From Prolixibacter bellariivorans ATCC BAA-1284 (GTDB lineage: Bacteria > Bacteroidota > Bacteroidia > Bacteroidales > Prolixibacteraceae), in contig NZ_JHXO01000005.1 in assembly GCF_000621705.1 (NCBI RefSeq), positions 487,826 to 551,825 on the forward strand: a stretch of 64,000 nt of DNA, given 5' to 3'. A program made the position numbers and the translations under genes. How positions within the stretch are numbered: the first letter of the stretch is position 1; each line of letters begins with the position of its first letter. Below the pieces are notes generated by a model, which did no database searches, was not told where the DNA came from, and saw only the letters and a list, made by a program, of their open reading frames with translations. Below are positions 35,601 to 44,589 of this stretch, one piece after another.

Positions 35601-36370
35601 AAGGGTTCAACAGTTGTCGGGAAGTTGTGTGTTTCCGCTTTCAGCGAAAGTACGGTATCAATATCTTCAACAACAAAATAATCGGGCTTATCCTGTGTGG
35701 CCGGTGCAAACTGTTCCACTTTAGGACCTTTGCTAAAGGAGCAATTGTCTTTGTATGCGGAAACGATGGTGTTGGGATTGGTTTGGGTGGTTTTTTTGAT
35801 GAGGTGGAAGAGGGTGGAGGGCTGTTCTTTGCCGTCGATTATGAAATTTCCGTTAAAAATTTTGTGACGGCAATGTTCCGAGTTCACCTGCGAAAATCCG
35901 AACACTTCGCTATCGGTAAGTTTTCGGCCGATTCGTTTTGCTACACCTTCCAGATAATCAATTTCTTCACTGCTGAGTGCCAGCCCTTCTTGCTGGTTGT
36001 ATTGGGAAATATCGTCGATATAAATAATGGGCTCTGGTTTCCTTTCGATGGTAAATACCTGCTGATCGAGTCCTTTATAAAATGCCTGCAACATCGGGTC
36101 GAATTGCGGAGAATCGGAGTCGACCGGGAAAAACTCCTCGATGCGGGTAATACCGCTAATTCCCATGTTTTGCGTGATTTCGACCGCGTTGGTGCTCCAG
36201 GGAGTAATCATCTCTTTGCGCGGACCGACAAAATTGCCATCCAGATGGTCGGATTCGATGGGTTGCGCCTGGTCGAAGAGCCAGATTAATTTTTCGAGGT
36301 CCTGCTGGTTTAGTTCCTCGTGTGCATCAACGGCAATCGTGTTCGATTTGCCTTTAAAGAACAGGATCAT
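32684..36370 (-). CDS. purL: Phosphoribosylformylglycinamidine synthase, single-chain PurL
   Basis: 1228-aa enzyme of purine synthesis that converts FGAR to FGAM using glutamine and ATP. N-terminal PurS-like region (1-150), linker and two AIRS-type catalytic halves (HNFPTTVEPFNGAATGTGGEIRD about residue 248; GHDISAGG about 835), and a C-terminal glutamine amidotransferase with nucleophile Cys in GVCNGCQLM and HGEGKF. Length and domains fit the large single-chain form rather than the PurLQS complex. Single gene with its own terminator. Confidence 0.97.
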   Translation of the reverse strand: MILFFKGKSNTIAVDAHEELNQQDLEKLIWLFDQAQPIESDHLDGNFVGPRKEMITPWSTNAVEITQNMGISGITRIEEFFPVDSDSPQFDPMLQAFYKGLDQQVFTIERKPEPIIYIDDISQYNQQEGLALSSEEIDYLEGVAKRIGRKLTDSEVFGFSQVNSEHCRHKIFNGNFIIDGKEQPSTLFHLIKKTTQTNPNTIVSAYKDNCSFSKGPKVEQFAPATQDKPDYFVVEDIDTVLSLKAETHNFPTTVEPFNGAATGTGGEIRDRIAGGKGSYPIAGTAVYMTSYSRSEDGREWEEAMEPRPWLYQTPEQILIKASNGASDFGNKFGQPLINGSLLTFEHSENFKKYGYDKVIMLAGGIGFGRSEDSLKDTPSTGDKVVLLGGDNYRIGMGGGAVSSVDTGEFESHIELNAVQRANPEMQKRAYNTIRALAESGKNPIVSIHDHGAGGHLNCLSELVEETGGKIHVDKLPVGDPTLSAKEIVGNESQERMGLVVREENLELIRRIADRERSPMYDVGETTGDHRFTFEDFRTGEKPIDLDLADMFGKPPVTVLEDTTVNEKFAPVSYENEKITSYLEQVLQLESVGSKDWLTNKVDRSVTGKIAKQQCAGELQLPLNNLGVIAIDYQGKYGIATSIGHAPVAGLVDAPKGSILSIAESLTNIVWAPLTHRIKGISLSANWMWPARNPGENARLYNAVEAASNFACELGINIPTGKDSLSMTQKYKDDVVLAPGTVIISASGEVSDIRKVVEPVLVNDASKPLYYLDLSGVPKSLGGSSFAQIVNKLGDEAPTVKEPAAFVKAFNAVQDAIDVGLVAAGHDISAGGMITALLEMCFAQNKGGIEADLSAMNEADSVKLLFSENPGLLIQANDAEKLEALMTEQGVNLIKIGQPSSKREVVIVNQGSELNFDIDSLRELWYKPSYLLDRKQSGSKLALERYQNYKKQALQFDFQSFDGKYSSLGIDAKRRQSSGVKAAIIREKGVNGDREMAWSLYLAGFDVKDVHMTDLISGRETLEDINMIVFVGGFSNSDVLGSAKGWAGAFRYNEKARTALENFYRREDTLSLGVCNGCQLMIELDLIYPEHREKGKMLHNESHKFESGFINVDIQENDSVMLKNMTGKRLGIWVAHGEGKFNLPLDESNYHIPMKYTHEGYPGNPNGSAFNTAAVCSANGRHLAMMPHLERAIYPWQWGTYPSAHKDDEVTPWIEAFVNARKWIKNHQQ

Positions 36371-36415
36371 TGTGTGGGTTGTTTTCGTTTACGAAATCAG
36401 ATAATTCGGATGCCA

Positions 36416-36423
36416 CAAATATA
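36416..36423 (-). promoter_or_regulatory. Candidate -7 element of the purL promoter
   Basis: On the minus strand TATATTTG is a perfect match to TAnnTTTG, about 46 bases before the purL start. The -33 partner is unclear (TTGG with a 24-base spacer). Confidence 0.45.
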
Positions 36424-36503
36424 AGGAAATTCAGTTTATGGATTCGGCCAACTGTCTTTACAGACGTATGCGAATTGTCATTGTTTTGGTTTCCTTTGCG
36501 GCA

Positions 36504-36540
36504 TAAAAAAACCGCAGACTGAGCTGGTCAATCTGCGGCG
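36504..36540 (-). terminator. Rho-independent terminator of the flavoprotein gene
   Basis: Minus-strand CCGCAGA (36532-36538) pairs with TCTGCGG (36512-36518), then TTTTTTT. Confidence 0.82.
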
Positions 36541-36546
36541 TTTATT

Positions 36547-38052
36547 TTATGATTTTTCGTTTTTCAATTCGAGTGGCTTCCAGGCCCAGCTCTTTATTTT
36601 GTCAGGGAAAGCTTCGGGTTTGAAAATAGAGCGTTTGTTAAACACCCGGAAACATTCCTGTATTCCCTCCGTTACGCTGGGGTGTGGGTGGATGCTTCGC
36701 AGTACCTCATTCATGCCGCTTTCCGAATTCATTAGGTACGAAACGGAGACAATGAAAGCGGATGCCTGGGGGCCGGCGGCCTGCATTCCCAATATCCGAT
36801 CCTGACCGTCGTCACTAACTAATACCTTGACAAAGCCGTTGGTATTGCGCATGGCAATGGTCCGATTGACCATTTCGTTGGAATAGAAGGCTGCTCGGTA
36901 TGGTATTTTTTTCTCCTGAAGGATTTTCTCGTTGACACCTACTGAGGCTAATTCCGGTTTGAAGAACATCAGTGTAGGCATGTGCGAATAATCGGTGGGA
37001 TACTCCAATTCACCGAAGATGGCTTCGACAATAAAACGACCCTGTTCTTCAGCTACACAGTAGAGCGCTTTGTGACCAGTGACGTCTCCTGCCGCAAAGA
37101 TGTTGCAAGCTTCAAAATCGCCGGTAGCACATTCTTCATTTACTTTCAGATACCCATGTGGAGTCGTTTGGATATTGACGTTTTCCAATCCCAGACCTTT
37201 GGTATTGGGTTCGCGACCAATGGAGACGAGAACCACATCTACCTCGATAACAGTACTGTGTCCGTCTTCGTAGTCGAGCACGACCTCCAGGTAATCTTTC
37301 TTTTTATTAACGGTACGTAGGTTGGCCGTATGATGAATGACGACGCCGTTTTTCTGCAGGTTTCCGGATACGAAATCACTGACGTCATTGTCGGCAAATG
37401 GGATAACACGGTGTGCACGGTCGAGTAGGTGGACTTCGGTGTGGCCGAAATTGGAGAAGATGGTGGCAAACTCACAGCCGATAATTCCTGAACCGATAAT
37501 CATCATCCTTTCGGGGAACTTTTTCAGGTTGAGGATGCCATCGGAGTTAATGATACGCTTTTGGTCCACTTTCAAATCGGGTAATTCACGTGGATGGGTA
37601 CCGGTGGCAATAATAATATAGTCGGCTCCGATCAATTCTTTTTCTTCACCTTTTCCAGGATTAATCTCTAACGTGTTCCGGTCCTTAAAACTGGCAAAAC
37701 CGTATTTAATGGTTAAACTCCCTTTCTGTCCCGGCTTTTTCGAGTAGGTTTCAATTTGTGAGAGAATCTGGTATTGCTTGGTTTTAGCGGCTTTCAACAC
37801 CGACTTTTTGACTTTGGTAAAATCAACCTGAAGTCCTGAAGCGCGGTATCCCCGGTCGACTGCTGCGGCAACTGCATAATCGTGCGATAGCTCCCACATG
37901 GTTTTCGAGGTCAATGCTCCGTTCATAACGCCTGCACCGCCAACATGACCGGCTTCAATCAGACAAACATCCTTTCCAAAATCCAGGGCCCGGACAGCAG
38001 CAGAGAAACCTCCCGGCCCACTTCCGATGACCGCTAAATCGTATTTTTCCAT
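36547..38052 (-). CDS. Dihydrolipoamide-dehydrogenase-like flavoprotein lacking the redox disulfide
   Basis: 501-aa FAD and NAD(P) oxidoreductase of the class I pyridine-nucleotide-disulfide family. FAD motif IGSGPGGFSAAVRA, NAD motif IGSGIIGCEFA, second FAD motif IFAAGDVTGH, dimerisation domain with HPHPSVTEGIQE. In relatives the active-site motif is GGTCLNVGCIPSK; here it reads GGAGVMNGALTSK, so both redox cysteines are gone. Lipoamide or glutathione reduction by the normal mechanism is therefore unlikely. Candidates: a transhydrogenase-type flavoprotein or another NAD(P)H oxidoreductase. Single gene between terminators; no lipoyl-enzyme genes nearby. Confidence 0.85.
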   Translation of the reverse strand: MEKYDLAVIGSGPGGFSAAVRALDFGKDVCLIEAGHVGGAGVMNGALTSKTMWELSHDYAVAAAVDRGYRASGLQVDFTKVKKSVLKAAKTKQYQILSQIETYSKKPGQKGSLTIKYGFASFKDRNTLEINPGKGEEKELIGADYIIIATGTHPRELPDLKVDQKRIINSDGILNLKKFPERMMIIGSGIIGCEFATIFSNFGHTEVHLLDRAHRVIPFADNDVSDFVSGNLQKNGVVIHHTANLRTVNKKKDYLEVVLDYEDGHSTVIEVDVVLVSIGREPNTKGLGLENVNIQTTPHGYLKVNEECATGDFEACNIFAAGDVTGHKALYCVAEEQGRFIVEAIFGELEYPTDYSHMPTLMFFKPELASVGVNEKILQEKKIPYRAAFYSNEMVNRTIAMRNTNGFVKVLVSDDGQDRILGMQAAGPQASAFIVSVSYLMNSESGMNEVLRSIHPHPSVTEGIQECFRVFNKRSIFKPEAFPDKIKSWAWKPLELKNEKS

Positions 38053-38187
38053 AGTTTGTTATTCGGATTCTTATCGTAAAACAGACTTCTCTGTTAATGG
38101 TTTTATTTCCCGAAAATAAAAAGCGGTTCAAACATTTTACTCATTTATTTTGATTTTTAATAAATAAGGACATTGGGAACATAAATC

Positions 38188-38219
38188 TTTCCACCAGACT
38201 GTAATATGTTTTACATTTG
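38188..38219 (+). promoter_or_regulatory. Candidate promoter of the CoA-transferase gene
   Basis: TTTC at 38188 and a perfect TACATTTG at 38212-38219 with 20 bases between them match the Bacteroidota promoter. Predicted transcript has a leader of roughly 110 bases. Confidence 0.55.
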
Positions 38220-38337
38220 CACTGATTTTGAAAACAGGAAATTTTTCTACATGAAACGAGCGATTGGAGAGTATCTTACATAGAGGCATGATTAACAATA
38301 GCGAGTTCCGTGTGGAAAAAATGCAAAAGATCTACAC

Positions 38338-39645
38338 ATGAAATCGATCAAGTATGTAACCGCAGGTGACGCTGTAAAAGTAATTAAATCTGGTGATCGA
38401 GTACATTTGAGTAGTGTGGCCGTAACCCCGCACAAACTCATTCGCGCTATGGTTGACCGGGGTCGTGCCGGAGAGTTGTACGATGTGAAAATTCAGCATA
38501 TTCATATTGAAGGGGAAGTTGAATATGCCAATCCGGAGTTTGAAGGTATTTTCGCTGCTGAACAGTTTTTCGTTGGAGCGAATCTTCGCAAGCAAACCCA
38601 GGCCGGGTATGCTGATTATGTCCCCGTATTTTTAAGTGAGACACAGAAATTAATCCGCGACGGCTATCTCAAGGTGAATGTCGCCATGGTGTTGGTTTCT
38701 CCTCCCGATAAACACGGCTTTGTGTCGTTAGGAACTTCAGTAGATGCTACGCTGGCTGCCGTTGAGTGCGCCGATGTAGTCATTGCCGCTGTTAACCCGA
38801 ACGTACCGCGGGCCTGGGGAGATGCCATGATTAGCATCAACGAGATTGATTACTTTGTTGAGGACGATAGTCCTTTATATGCGCACGATTGCGCACCTCT
38901 CACCGAAACAGACATCCAGATTGGGAAAAATGTTGCTGCACTTGTTGAGGATGGCGCCTGCCTCCAGATGGGTATCGGCGGTATTCCCAATGCTGTACTT
39001 GCTCAGCTCGAAAACCACAAGGACCTGGGTGTGCACACCGAGATGTTCGCCGATGGAATTTTACCATTGGTTGAAAAAGGTGTAGTAAACGGTAAACGGA
39101 AAAAAATCGACCGGGGTAAAATGGTCGCTTCTTTCCTGATGGGTTCGAAAAAGCTTTATGACTTTGTCGATGACAACCCCATGGTGGCCATGATGGATGT
39201 GGCACACACCAACAGTGTGCATGTCATTCGTAAGCTGGATAAAGTCACTGCTATTAACTCGGCTTTAGCCATCGACCTAACGGGGCAGGTTTGTGCCGAT
39301 TCAATTGGTATCAAGCATTATTCCGGTGTGGGCGGACAGATTGATTTTATCCGTGGAGCTGGTTACTCTTTGGGCGGTAAACCTATCATCGCCATGCCTT
39401 CGGTTACAGCCAAGGGAATGTCGAAAATTTCGCCGACTTTGCTGACTGGTTCGGGTGTGGTAAGTACCCGTGCCAACATGCACTGGGTGGTAACCGAGTT
39501 CGGTGCGGTAAACCTTTACGGTAAAACACTGCAGGAACGTGCACGTTTGCTAATATCTGTCGCTCATCCGAATCATCAGGAAGCGCTGGACAAAGCAGCA
39601 TTTGAGCGTTTCGGTCCACACTATAAATTTATTTCCGCGAAATAA
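38338..39645 (+). CDS. Acetyl-CoA hydrolase/transferase family CoA-transferase
   Basis: 435-aa CoA-transferase of the Cat1/AbfT family (4-hydroxybutyrate or acyl-CoA:acetate CoA-transferase). Motifs: GDRVHLSSVAVTPH near residue 19, GIGGIPNAVLAQL about 216, and LGVHTEMFADG containing Glu235, which corresponds in position to the catalytic Glu238 described for AbfT of Clostridium aminobutyricum. It precedes the methylmalonyl-CoA genes, so exchange of CoA between propionyl-, succinyl- and acetyl-CoA is plausible. It has its own promoter-like sequence and is separated by 324 bases from mce. Exact substrate cannot be read from sequence. Confidence 0.88.
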   Translation: MKSIKYVTAGDAVKVIKSGDRVHLSSVAVTPHKLIRAMVDRGRAGELYDVKIQHIHIEGEVEYANPEFEGIFAAEQFFVGANLRKQTQAGYADYVPVFLSETQKLIRDGYLKVNVAMVLVSPPDKHGFVSLGTSVDATLAAVECADVVIAAVNPNVPRAWGDAMISINEIDYFVEDDSPLYAHDCAPLTETDIQIGKNVAALVEDGACLQMGIGGIPNAVLAQLENHKDLGVHTEMFADGILPLVEKGVVNGKRKKIDRGKMVASFLMGSKKLYDFVDDNPMVAMMDVAHTNSVHVIRKLDKVTAINSALAIDLTGQVCADSIGIKHYSGVGGQIDFIRGAGYSLGGKPIIAMPSVTAKGMSKISPTLLTGSGVVSTRANMHWVVTEFGAVNLYGKTLQERARLLISVAHPNHQEALDKAAFERFGPHYKFISAK

Positions 39646-39661
39646 ATAGATCTCATAAAAG

Positions 39662-39700
39662 GGAAGTAAGGTGGAACTGACGTTCTGCCTTCTTCCTGTT
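39662..39700 (+). terminator. Possible terminator after CoA-transferase; rest of 39646-39969 empty
   Basis: Imperfect hairpin GGAAGTAAGGTGGAAC / GTTCTGCCTTCTTCC with internal mismatches followed by TGTTATT. The remaining gap to mce has a second weak inverted repeat (CCGATA/TATCGG, about 39704-39729) and no gene that I can support. Confidence 0.4.
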
Positions 39701-39969
39701 ATTCCGATAATTATTTTCATGAATATCGGTATTGAGATCATAAAGGTGTTGTCCGACAATGTCGTATCAATACTCTTGCCGGTTGGTGAGAGTTTTCGCA
39801 CATGTATAATTATCATGAAAATCCGTTTCTGTTTCTGAATGATCTCATTATTCAGTAAATTATATTTCCTTTTATTTATCTATGCATAGACGACAGATAT
39901 CATGTAACCTCTGTCAGATTGTTTTTCTATTTTTAATCGTTAGGATGTAACCTTAAAACATCAATCACA

Positions 39970-40371
39970 ATGAGCGTATCACATATCGAACACATTGGAA
40001 TTGCAGTTCAAAGCCTGGAAGAAACCATTCCTTACTATGAAAAACTGCTGGGTACAAAATGCTATGCGGTTGAAGAAGTGGCCGATCAGAAAGTGAAAAC
40101 GGCGTTCTTCAAGGTAGGACAGACAAAAATCGAACTGCTGGAATCAACCGATCCGGAAGGCCCGATTGGTAAGTTTATCGGGAAAAAAGGACCTGGCATT
40201 CACCATGTTGCTTTTGCTGTTGATAACGTTGACCAGGCGCTGACCGAAGCAGAAGAGAACGGCATCCGGTTAATTGATAAGCAGGGACGCAAGGGAGCCG
40301 AAGGCTTGAATATCGGTTTCTTACACCCAAAATCCACTTTTGGCGTACTGACAGAACTTTGCAGTGACTAA
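39970..40371 (+). CDS. mce: Methylmalonyl-CoA epimerase
   Basis: 133-aa glyoxalase-fold enzyme that interconverts (2R)- and (2S)-methylmalonyl-CoA. Metal ligands seen in the usual places: HIEHIGIAV (His), KIELLES (Glu), GIHHVAF (His), TFGVLTELC (Glu). First gene of mce - decarboxylase alpha - gamma - biotin carrier - beta, all on the plus strand with gaps of 11 to 40 bases. The mutase that supplies its substrate needs B12 and is not in this window. Confidence 0.95.
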   Translation: MSVSHIEHIGIAVQSLEETIPYYEKLLGTKCYAVEEVADQKVKTAFFKVGQTKIELLESTDPEGPIGKFIGKKGPGIHHVAFAVDNVDQALTEAEENGIRLIDKQGRKGAEGLNIGFLHPKSTFGVLTELCSD

Positions 40372-40405
40372 TCTTTCATAAACTCACTATCTATAGTATA
40401 ACACA

Positions 40406-41965
40406 ATGAGCAATCAGGATAAAATCAACAAGCTAATTGACCTTCGTGCTGAAGCTAAATTGGGTGGCGGCGAAAAGCGCATCGAAGCCCAGCATAAAAA
40501 AGGCAAATTTACCTCACGCGAACGTATCGAAATGCTGCTTGATGAAGGTAGCTTCGAAGAATTTGACATGTTCGTTACCCACCGTTGTACCAATTTCGGA
40601 ATGGAGAAGAAGAAATTTCTGGGCGATGGTGTAGTGACCGGACGTGGTACCATCGATGGACGGACTGTTTTCGTTTTCTCTCAGGATTTTACCGTCTTTG
40701 GAGGTTCATTATCCGAAACTTTTGCACAGAAAATCTGCAAAGTGATGGATATGGCCATGAAAGCTGGTGCCCCGGTTATCGGAATTAACGATTCGGGTGG
40801 TGCACGTATCCAGGAGGGAGTGACTTCGCTGGCCGGTTACGCCGAAATTTTCGAGCGGAACATTCTGGCTTCCGGAGTTATTCCACAGATTTCAGCCATT
40901 TTTGGTCCGTGTGCCGGCGGCGCGGTTTATTCTCCTGCCCTTACCGATTTCGTCATGATGACCGAGGAAAACTCGTATATGTTCGTTACCGGCCCGAAAG
41001 TGGTGAAAACCGTTACCGGTGAAGATATTTCTATTGACGATCTTGGTGGAGGTAAAGTACACGCGCAAAAGTCAGGTGTAGCGCACTTCCTTGTTGAGGA
41101 CGAAGACGAAGGTATTCTGCTTATCCGTAAATTGCTGGAATACCTGCCGCAGAATAACCTGGAAGAACCGCCCATTACCGAATGTCATGATCCGATCGAT
41201 CGTCTGGAAGATGCGTTGAACGAAATTATTCCGGATAATCCGAACCAACCTTACGATGTGAAAGATGTTATTCATGCCATCGTGGATGTGGGTGAATTCC
41301 TGGAAGTACACCGGAATTATGCAAAAAACATTGTAACTGGTTTTGCCAAGTTTGACGGACAACCTGTTGGTATTGTAGCCAATCAGCCTAACTATCTGGC
41401 GGGTGTGCTTGATGTGGATGCTTCGCGCAAAGCAGCTCGCTTTGTTCGATTCCTCGATGCCTTCAATATTCCGATTATCACGTTGGTTGATGTACCCGGA
41501 TTCCTCCCCGGTTCCGGACAGGAATACGCTGGTATTATTATCCACGGTGCTAAACTGATGTTTGCCTATGGCGAAGCCACCGTACCGAAAATTACCGTGA
41601 CGCTGCGTAAGTCGTACGGTGGGGCGCACGATGTGATGTCTTGTAAGCAGTTGCGTGGCGACCTGAACTATGCATGGCCTTCTGCTGAAATCGCCGTTAT
41701 GGGTGCATCGGGTGCTGTAGAGGTACTGCACGGAAGGAAGCTGGCTGAGATTACTGATCCGGAAGAACGGGCAGCATACGTCCAGAAGCATGAGGATGAA
41801 TACAAAGCCAATTTTGCTAATCCGTATCAGGCTGCATCATATGGTTATATCGATGATGTGATTGAGCCACGCAATACGCGTTTCCGCATTGTTCGTGGAT
41901 TACAGGCGTTGGGAACGAAAAAGTTGACCAATCCGCCCAAAAAACATTCGAACATACCATTGTAA
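40406..41965 (+). CDS. mmdA: Methylmalonyl-CoA decarboxylase alpha / propionyl-CoA carboxylase beta (carboxyltransferase)
   Basis: 519-aa carboxyltransferase of the crotonase-like family. Two CoA/biotin-binding halves: [28 protein letters not shown] and [24 protein letters not shown]. It moves the carboxyl group between methylmalonyl-CoA and biotin on the carrier protein. Co-occurrence with OadG- and OadB-like subunits indicates the Na+-pumping decarboxylase rather than an ATP-dependent carboxylase, since no biotin carboxylase gene is here. Length and domains normal. Confidence 0.93.
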   Translation: MSNQDKINKLIDLRAEAKLGGGEKRIEAQHKKGKFTSRERIEMLLDEGSFEEFDMFVTHRCTNFGMEKKKFLGDGVVTGRGTIDGRTVFVFSQDFTVFGGSLSETFAQKICKVMDMAMKAGAPVIGINDSGGARIQEGVTSLAGYAEIFERNILASGVIPQISAIFGPCAGGAVYSPALTDFVMMTEENSYMFVTGPKVVKTVTGEDISIDDLGGGKVHAQKSGVAHFLVEDEDEGILLIRKLLEYLPQNNLEEPPITECHDPIDRLEDALNEIIPDNPNQPYDVKDVIHAIVDVGEFLEVHRNYAKNIVTGFAKFDGQPVGIVANQPNYLAGVLDVDASRKAARFVRFLDAFNIPIITLVDVPGFLPGSGQEYAGIIIHGAKLMFAYGEATVPKITVTLRKSYGGAHDVMSCKQLRGDLNYAWPSAEIAVMGASGAVEVLHGRKLAEITDPEERAAYVQKHEDEYKANFANPYQAASYGYIDDVIEPRNTRFRIVRGLQALGTKKLTNPPKKHSNIPL

Positions 41966-41976
41966 AAAACTGAACG

Positions 41977-42333
41977 ATGAATATAGCAAGCATATTATTA
42001 ACGGATGTTCAGGGATTGGGATTAACCATTGCAGTGGTTGGTTTTGGCATTGTCGTCACTGCTTTGTCACTGCTCGTATTGGTTTTTCTCAATGCTCCAA
42101 AACTTCTTAAACTAAAAGGATTCCGAAGAAAAAAAGGTGATGGCTCGGATGAACCTGAAGAAGAAGTTCATCTCGAAGGAAACGTCAATGCCGCCATTGC
42201 GCTGGCTATTCATATGTATTTGAATGAAGCGCACGACGAAGAAAGTAACGTGGTAACGATAAAGCGGGTAAGAAGACGTTATTCTCCATGGAGTTCGAAA
42301 ATTTACGGAGTGTACGACCGCTGGGCACGATAA
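41977..42333 (+). CDS. Na+-pumping decarboxylase gamma subunit (OadG-like)
   Basis: 118-aa protein with one N-terminal membrane helix (LTIAVVGFGIVVTALSLLVLVFL) and a charged cytosolic tail; the Bacteroidota form ends YSPWSSKIYGVYDRWAR. The gamma subunit anchors and assembles alpha and beta subunits. Starts 11 bases after the alpha gene. Confidence 0.88.
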   Translation: MNIASILLTDVQGLGLTIAVVGFGIVVTALSLLVLVFLNAPKLLKLKGFRRKKGDGSDEPEEEVHLEGNVNAAIALAIHMYLNEAHDEESNVVTIKRVRRRYSPWSSKIYGVYDRWAR

Positions 42334-42373
42334 TCCGTGGTCTGGTCAAAATTAAATTCACAACTGACGCAAA

Positions 42374-42796
42374 ATGAAAAAGTTCAAATTTACCATAAGC
42401 GGAAACCAGTACGATGTTCAGATCAATGATATTGAGGATAATATCGCTGATCTGGAGGTGAATGGTACCCAATACAAAGTGGAAATTCACCAGGAGGTGA
42501 AAAGAAACAAAACACCTAAGCTTGTCCGGAAACCTGTTCAAAAAGCGCCCGGTGAAGGCGAAATCCAGAAAAAGAGCTCGAAGGCGAAAGCAATTAAGGC
42601 TCCGCTGCCGGGAACCATACTCAGTATAGCTGTGAAGGAAGGGGATACTGTTACCAAAGGACAGACCCTCATGGTAATGGAGGCCATGAAAATGGAGAAC
42701 TCGATTATGGCCGAAGCTGATGGCACCGTAGCTGCCGTTAAAGTTTCTGCCGGACAAAGTGTTCTTCAGGATGATGTTTTGGTCGAAATTGCTTAA
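42374..42796 (+). CDS. Biotin carboxyl carrier subunit
   Basis: 140-aa biotin carrier. N-terminal region resembles the OadA/PccA swivel (FKFTISGNQYDVQINDIED), then a Lys-rich linker and a biotinyl domain with VMEAMKMENS; Lys106 is the biotin attachment site. Carries the carboxyl group between alpha and beta subunits. Confidence 0.94.
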   Translation: MKKFKFTISGNQYDVQINDIEDNIADLEVNGTQYKVEIHQEVKRNKTPKLVRKPVQKAPGEGEIQKKSSKAKAIKAPLPGTILSIAVKEGDTVTKGQTLMVMEAMKMENSIMAEADGTVAAVKVSAGQSVLQDDVLVEIA

Positions 42797-42816
42797 CCTG
42801 GAAAAGACTTGTTGAA

Positions 42817-44466
42817 ATGAATAAATTACTATTAACAATTTTAACCCTGTTTCTCGCTGTTTCCGGTCTTTTCGCCCAGAATCAAGTGAAACCTTCTGAT
42901 TTGACGGAAGGGAAGTGGGTTAACCGTTCGAGTGGGTATATCGCTAACCCGATAATCAACCCCGATACGGTTACAGCCCGGTCCGGTGTGGAGATGGTAG
43001 AGAGATTTAAAACTCTGGAATTTGACGGCGATGGTTCATTTACCATGGACTCGGCCAAGGAACGATATACGGGAAAATGGAGAATAGCCGATGAGCATAT
43101 CCTCATGGACTTCAATGCGAAGCCGTTGACCCATCTTCGGAAAAATACCAATCCGAATAAGCGTTCAGGTTATTCTACTCAGAATTTTACGTTGCAGCTT
43201 CCTCAGCGGTCGCTGACACTTCAAAACGGAGAACTGGTGGGGCAGCCGGGTGATAGCCGTCAGGTATATGAAAATGTAGACGGAGCACTTTCCGGATTGT
43301 TTAATTTCTGGGAATTTACCGGTTTTGCCAACTTTACCTGGGGACACTTCATCATGCTCATGGTGGGATTGCTCTTTATCTTTCTGGCTATCCGGTACGA
43401 TTTTGAACCGATGTTGCTGATTCCTATTGGTACCGGTATCCTTATCGGGAATATTCCGATGTTTCAGGTAACCGATTTCAACCTGCAGCTGGGAATTTAC
43501 GAACCCGGTTCGGTGCTAAACTACCTTTACCAGGGAGTGGTGCAAGGATGGTATCCGCCACTTATCTTCCTCGGAATTGGAGCCATGACAGACTTCTCTT
43601 CGTTGATTTCCAATCCGAAGCTGATGTTGTTGGGAGCTGCGGCACAGGTTGGTATCTTTCTGACATTGATTGGTGCATTGTACCTGGGCTTTGCTCCGCC
43701 TGAAGCCGGTGCTATCGGTATTATCGGTGGTGCTGACGGTCCGACCGCTATCTTTATCTCATCCAAGCTGGCCAACGGTATTAACGTGATGGCCAACGGG
43801 CAGACGGTGAGAAACCTGATTGGTCCCATTGCTATTGCAGCATATTCTTACATGGCATTGGTTCCCGTGATTCAACCTCCGGTTATCAAGTTATTGACCA
43901 GCAAAAGAGAGCGTCTTATCAGAATGCGTCCTCCGCGTGCGGTAACCAAGCTGGAGAAAGTGCTTTTCCCGATTGTTGGATTGTTGCTGACGGCTTACAT
44001 TGCTCCGACAGCGCTTCCATTGCTGGGAATGCTCTTCTTTGGTAACCTGCTGAAAGAATCGGGTGTTACCAAACGACTGGCTGTAACGGCTTCCAATGCG
44101 TTGATTGATATCATTACCATGTTATTGGGAATCACTGTCGGTGCTTCTACGCAGGCAGACGTTTTCCTGACGCCTTCGTCTATCAAGATTTTTGTCCTGG
44201 GAGCATTATCCTTTGTTATTGCTACAGCAGGAGGAGTTTTGGGAGCGAAGTTCATGAACCTTTTCTTTAAGAAAGAGAACAAGATTAATCCAATGGTTGG
44301 AGCTGCCGGTGTTTCGGCTGTGCCCGACTCGGCCCGTGTGGTACAACAAATGGGGTTGAAGGAAGATCCATCGAATCACTTGCTGATGCACGCCATGGCA
44401 CCAAACGTAGCCGGTGTGATTGGTTCGGCAGTGGCTGCCGGTGTCTTGCTTAGCTTCCTGATGTAG
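42817..44466 (+). CDS. Na+-pumping decarboxylase beta subunit with exported N-terminal domain
   Basis: 549-aa integral membrane subunit that couples decarboxylation of carboxybiotin to Na+ export. Membrane core about residues 175-549 with GGADGPTAIF (Asp307, the position of Asp203 in Klebsiella OadB) and NPMVGAAGVSAVPDSAR, both part of the Na+ path. Unusually, a cleavable-type signal (MNKLLLTILTLFLAVSGLFAQ) and a lipocalin-like beta domain of about 120 residues precede the core (KWVNRSS, GKWRIADEHILMDF). This makes it about 110 residues longer than Klebsiella OadB. Followed by a terminator. Confidence 0.92.
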   Translation: MNKLLLTILTLFLAVSGLFAQNQVKPSDLTEGKWVNRSSGYIANPIINPDTVTARSGVEMVERFKTLEFDGDGSFTMDSAKERYTGKWRIADEHILMDFNAKPLTHLRKNTNPNKRSGYSTQNFTLQLPQRSLTLQNGELVGQPGDSRQVYENVDGALSGLFNFWEFTGFANFTWGHFIMLMVGLLFIFLAIRYDFEPMLLIPIGTGILIGNIPMFQVTDFNLQLGIYEPGSVLNYLYQGVVQGWYPPLIFLGIGAMTDFSSLISNPKLMLLGAAAQVGIFLTLIGALYLGFAPPEAGAIGIIGGADGPTAIFISSKLANGINVMANGQTVRNLIGPIAIAAYSYMALVPVIQPPVIKLLTSKRERLIRMRPPRAVTKLEKVLFPIVGLLLTAYIAPTALPLLGMLFFGNLLKESGVTKRLAVTASNALIDIITMLLGITVGASTQADVFLTPSSIKIFVLGALSFVIATAGGVLGAKFMNLFFKKENKINPMVGAAGVSAVPDSARVVQQMGLKEDPSNHLLMHAMAPNVAGVIGSAVAAGVLLSFLM

Positions 44467-44490
44467 AAAAAAGTGAACACTGATATATAA

Positions 44491-44522
44491 AGGGTAGTCT
44501 GTTTTCAGGCTACCCTTTTTTC
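44491..44522 (+). terminator. Rho-independent terminator of the decarboxylase operon
   Basis: GGGTAG (44492-44497) pairs with CTACCC (44510-44515), with extra CTG/CAG pairing above, followed by TTTTTTCG. Confidence 0.85.
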
Positions 44523-44589
44523 GTTTTTCAATGTAATGCTTTGAACAAAATTAGGGAAGGTATGTCCAGCCGACAATTAAAAACATTTT

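Noticed and set aside
35627..36289. 220-codon open frame opposite purL
   Set aside because: Antisense to PurL, which has clear conserved motifs throughout this part.
41072..41791. 239-codon open frame opposite the carboxyltransferase
   Set aside because: Entirely within and antisense to a well-conserved gene; no recognisable protein features.
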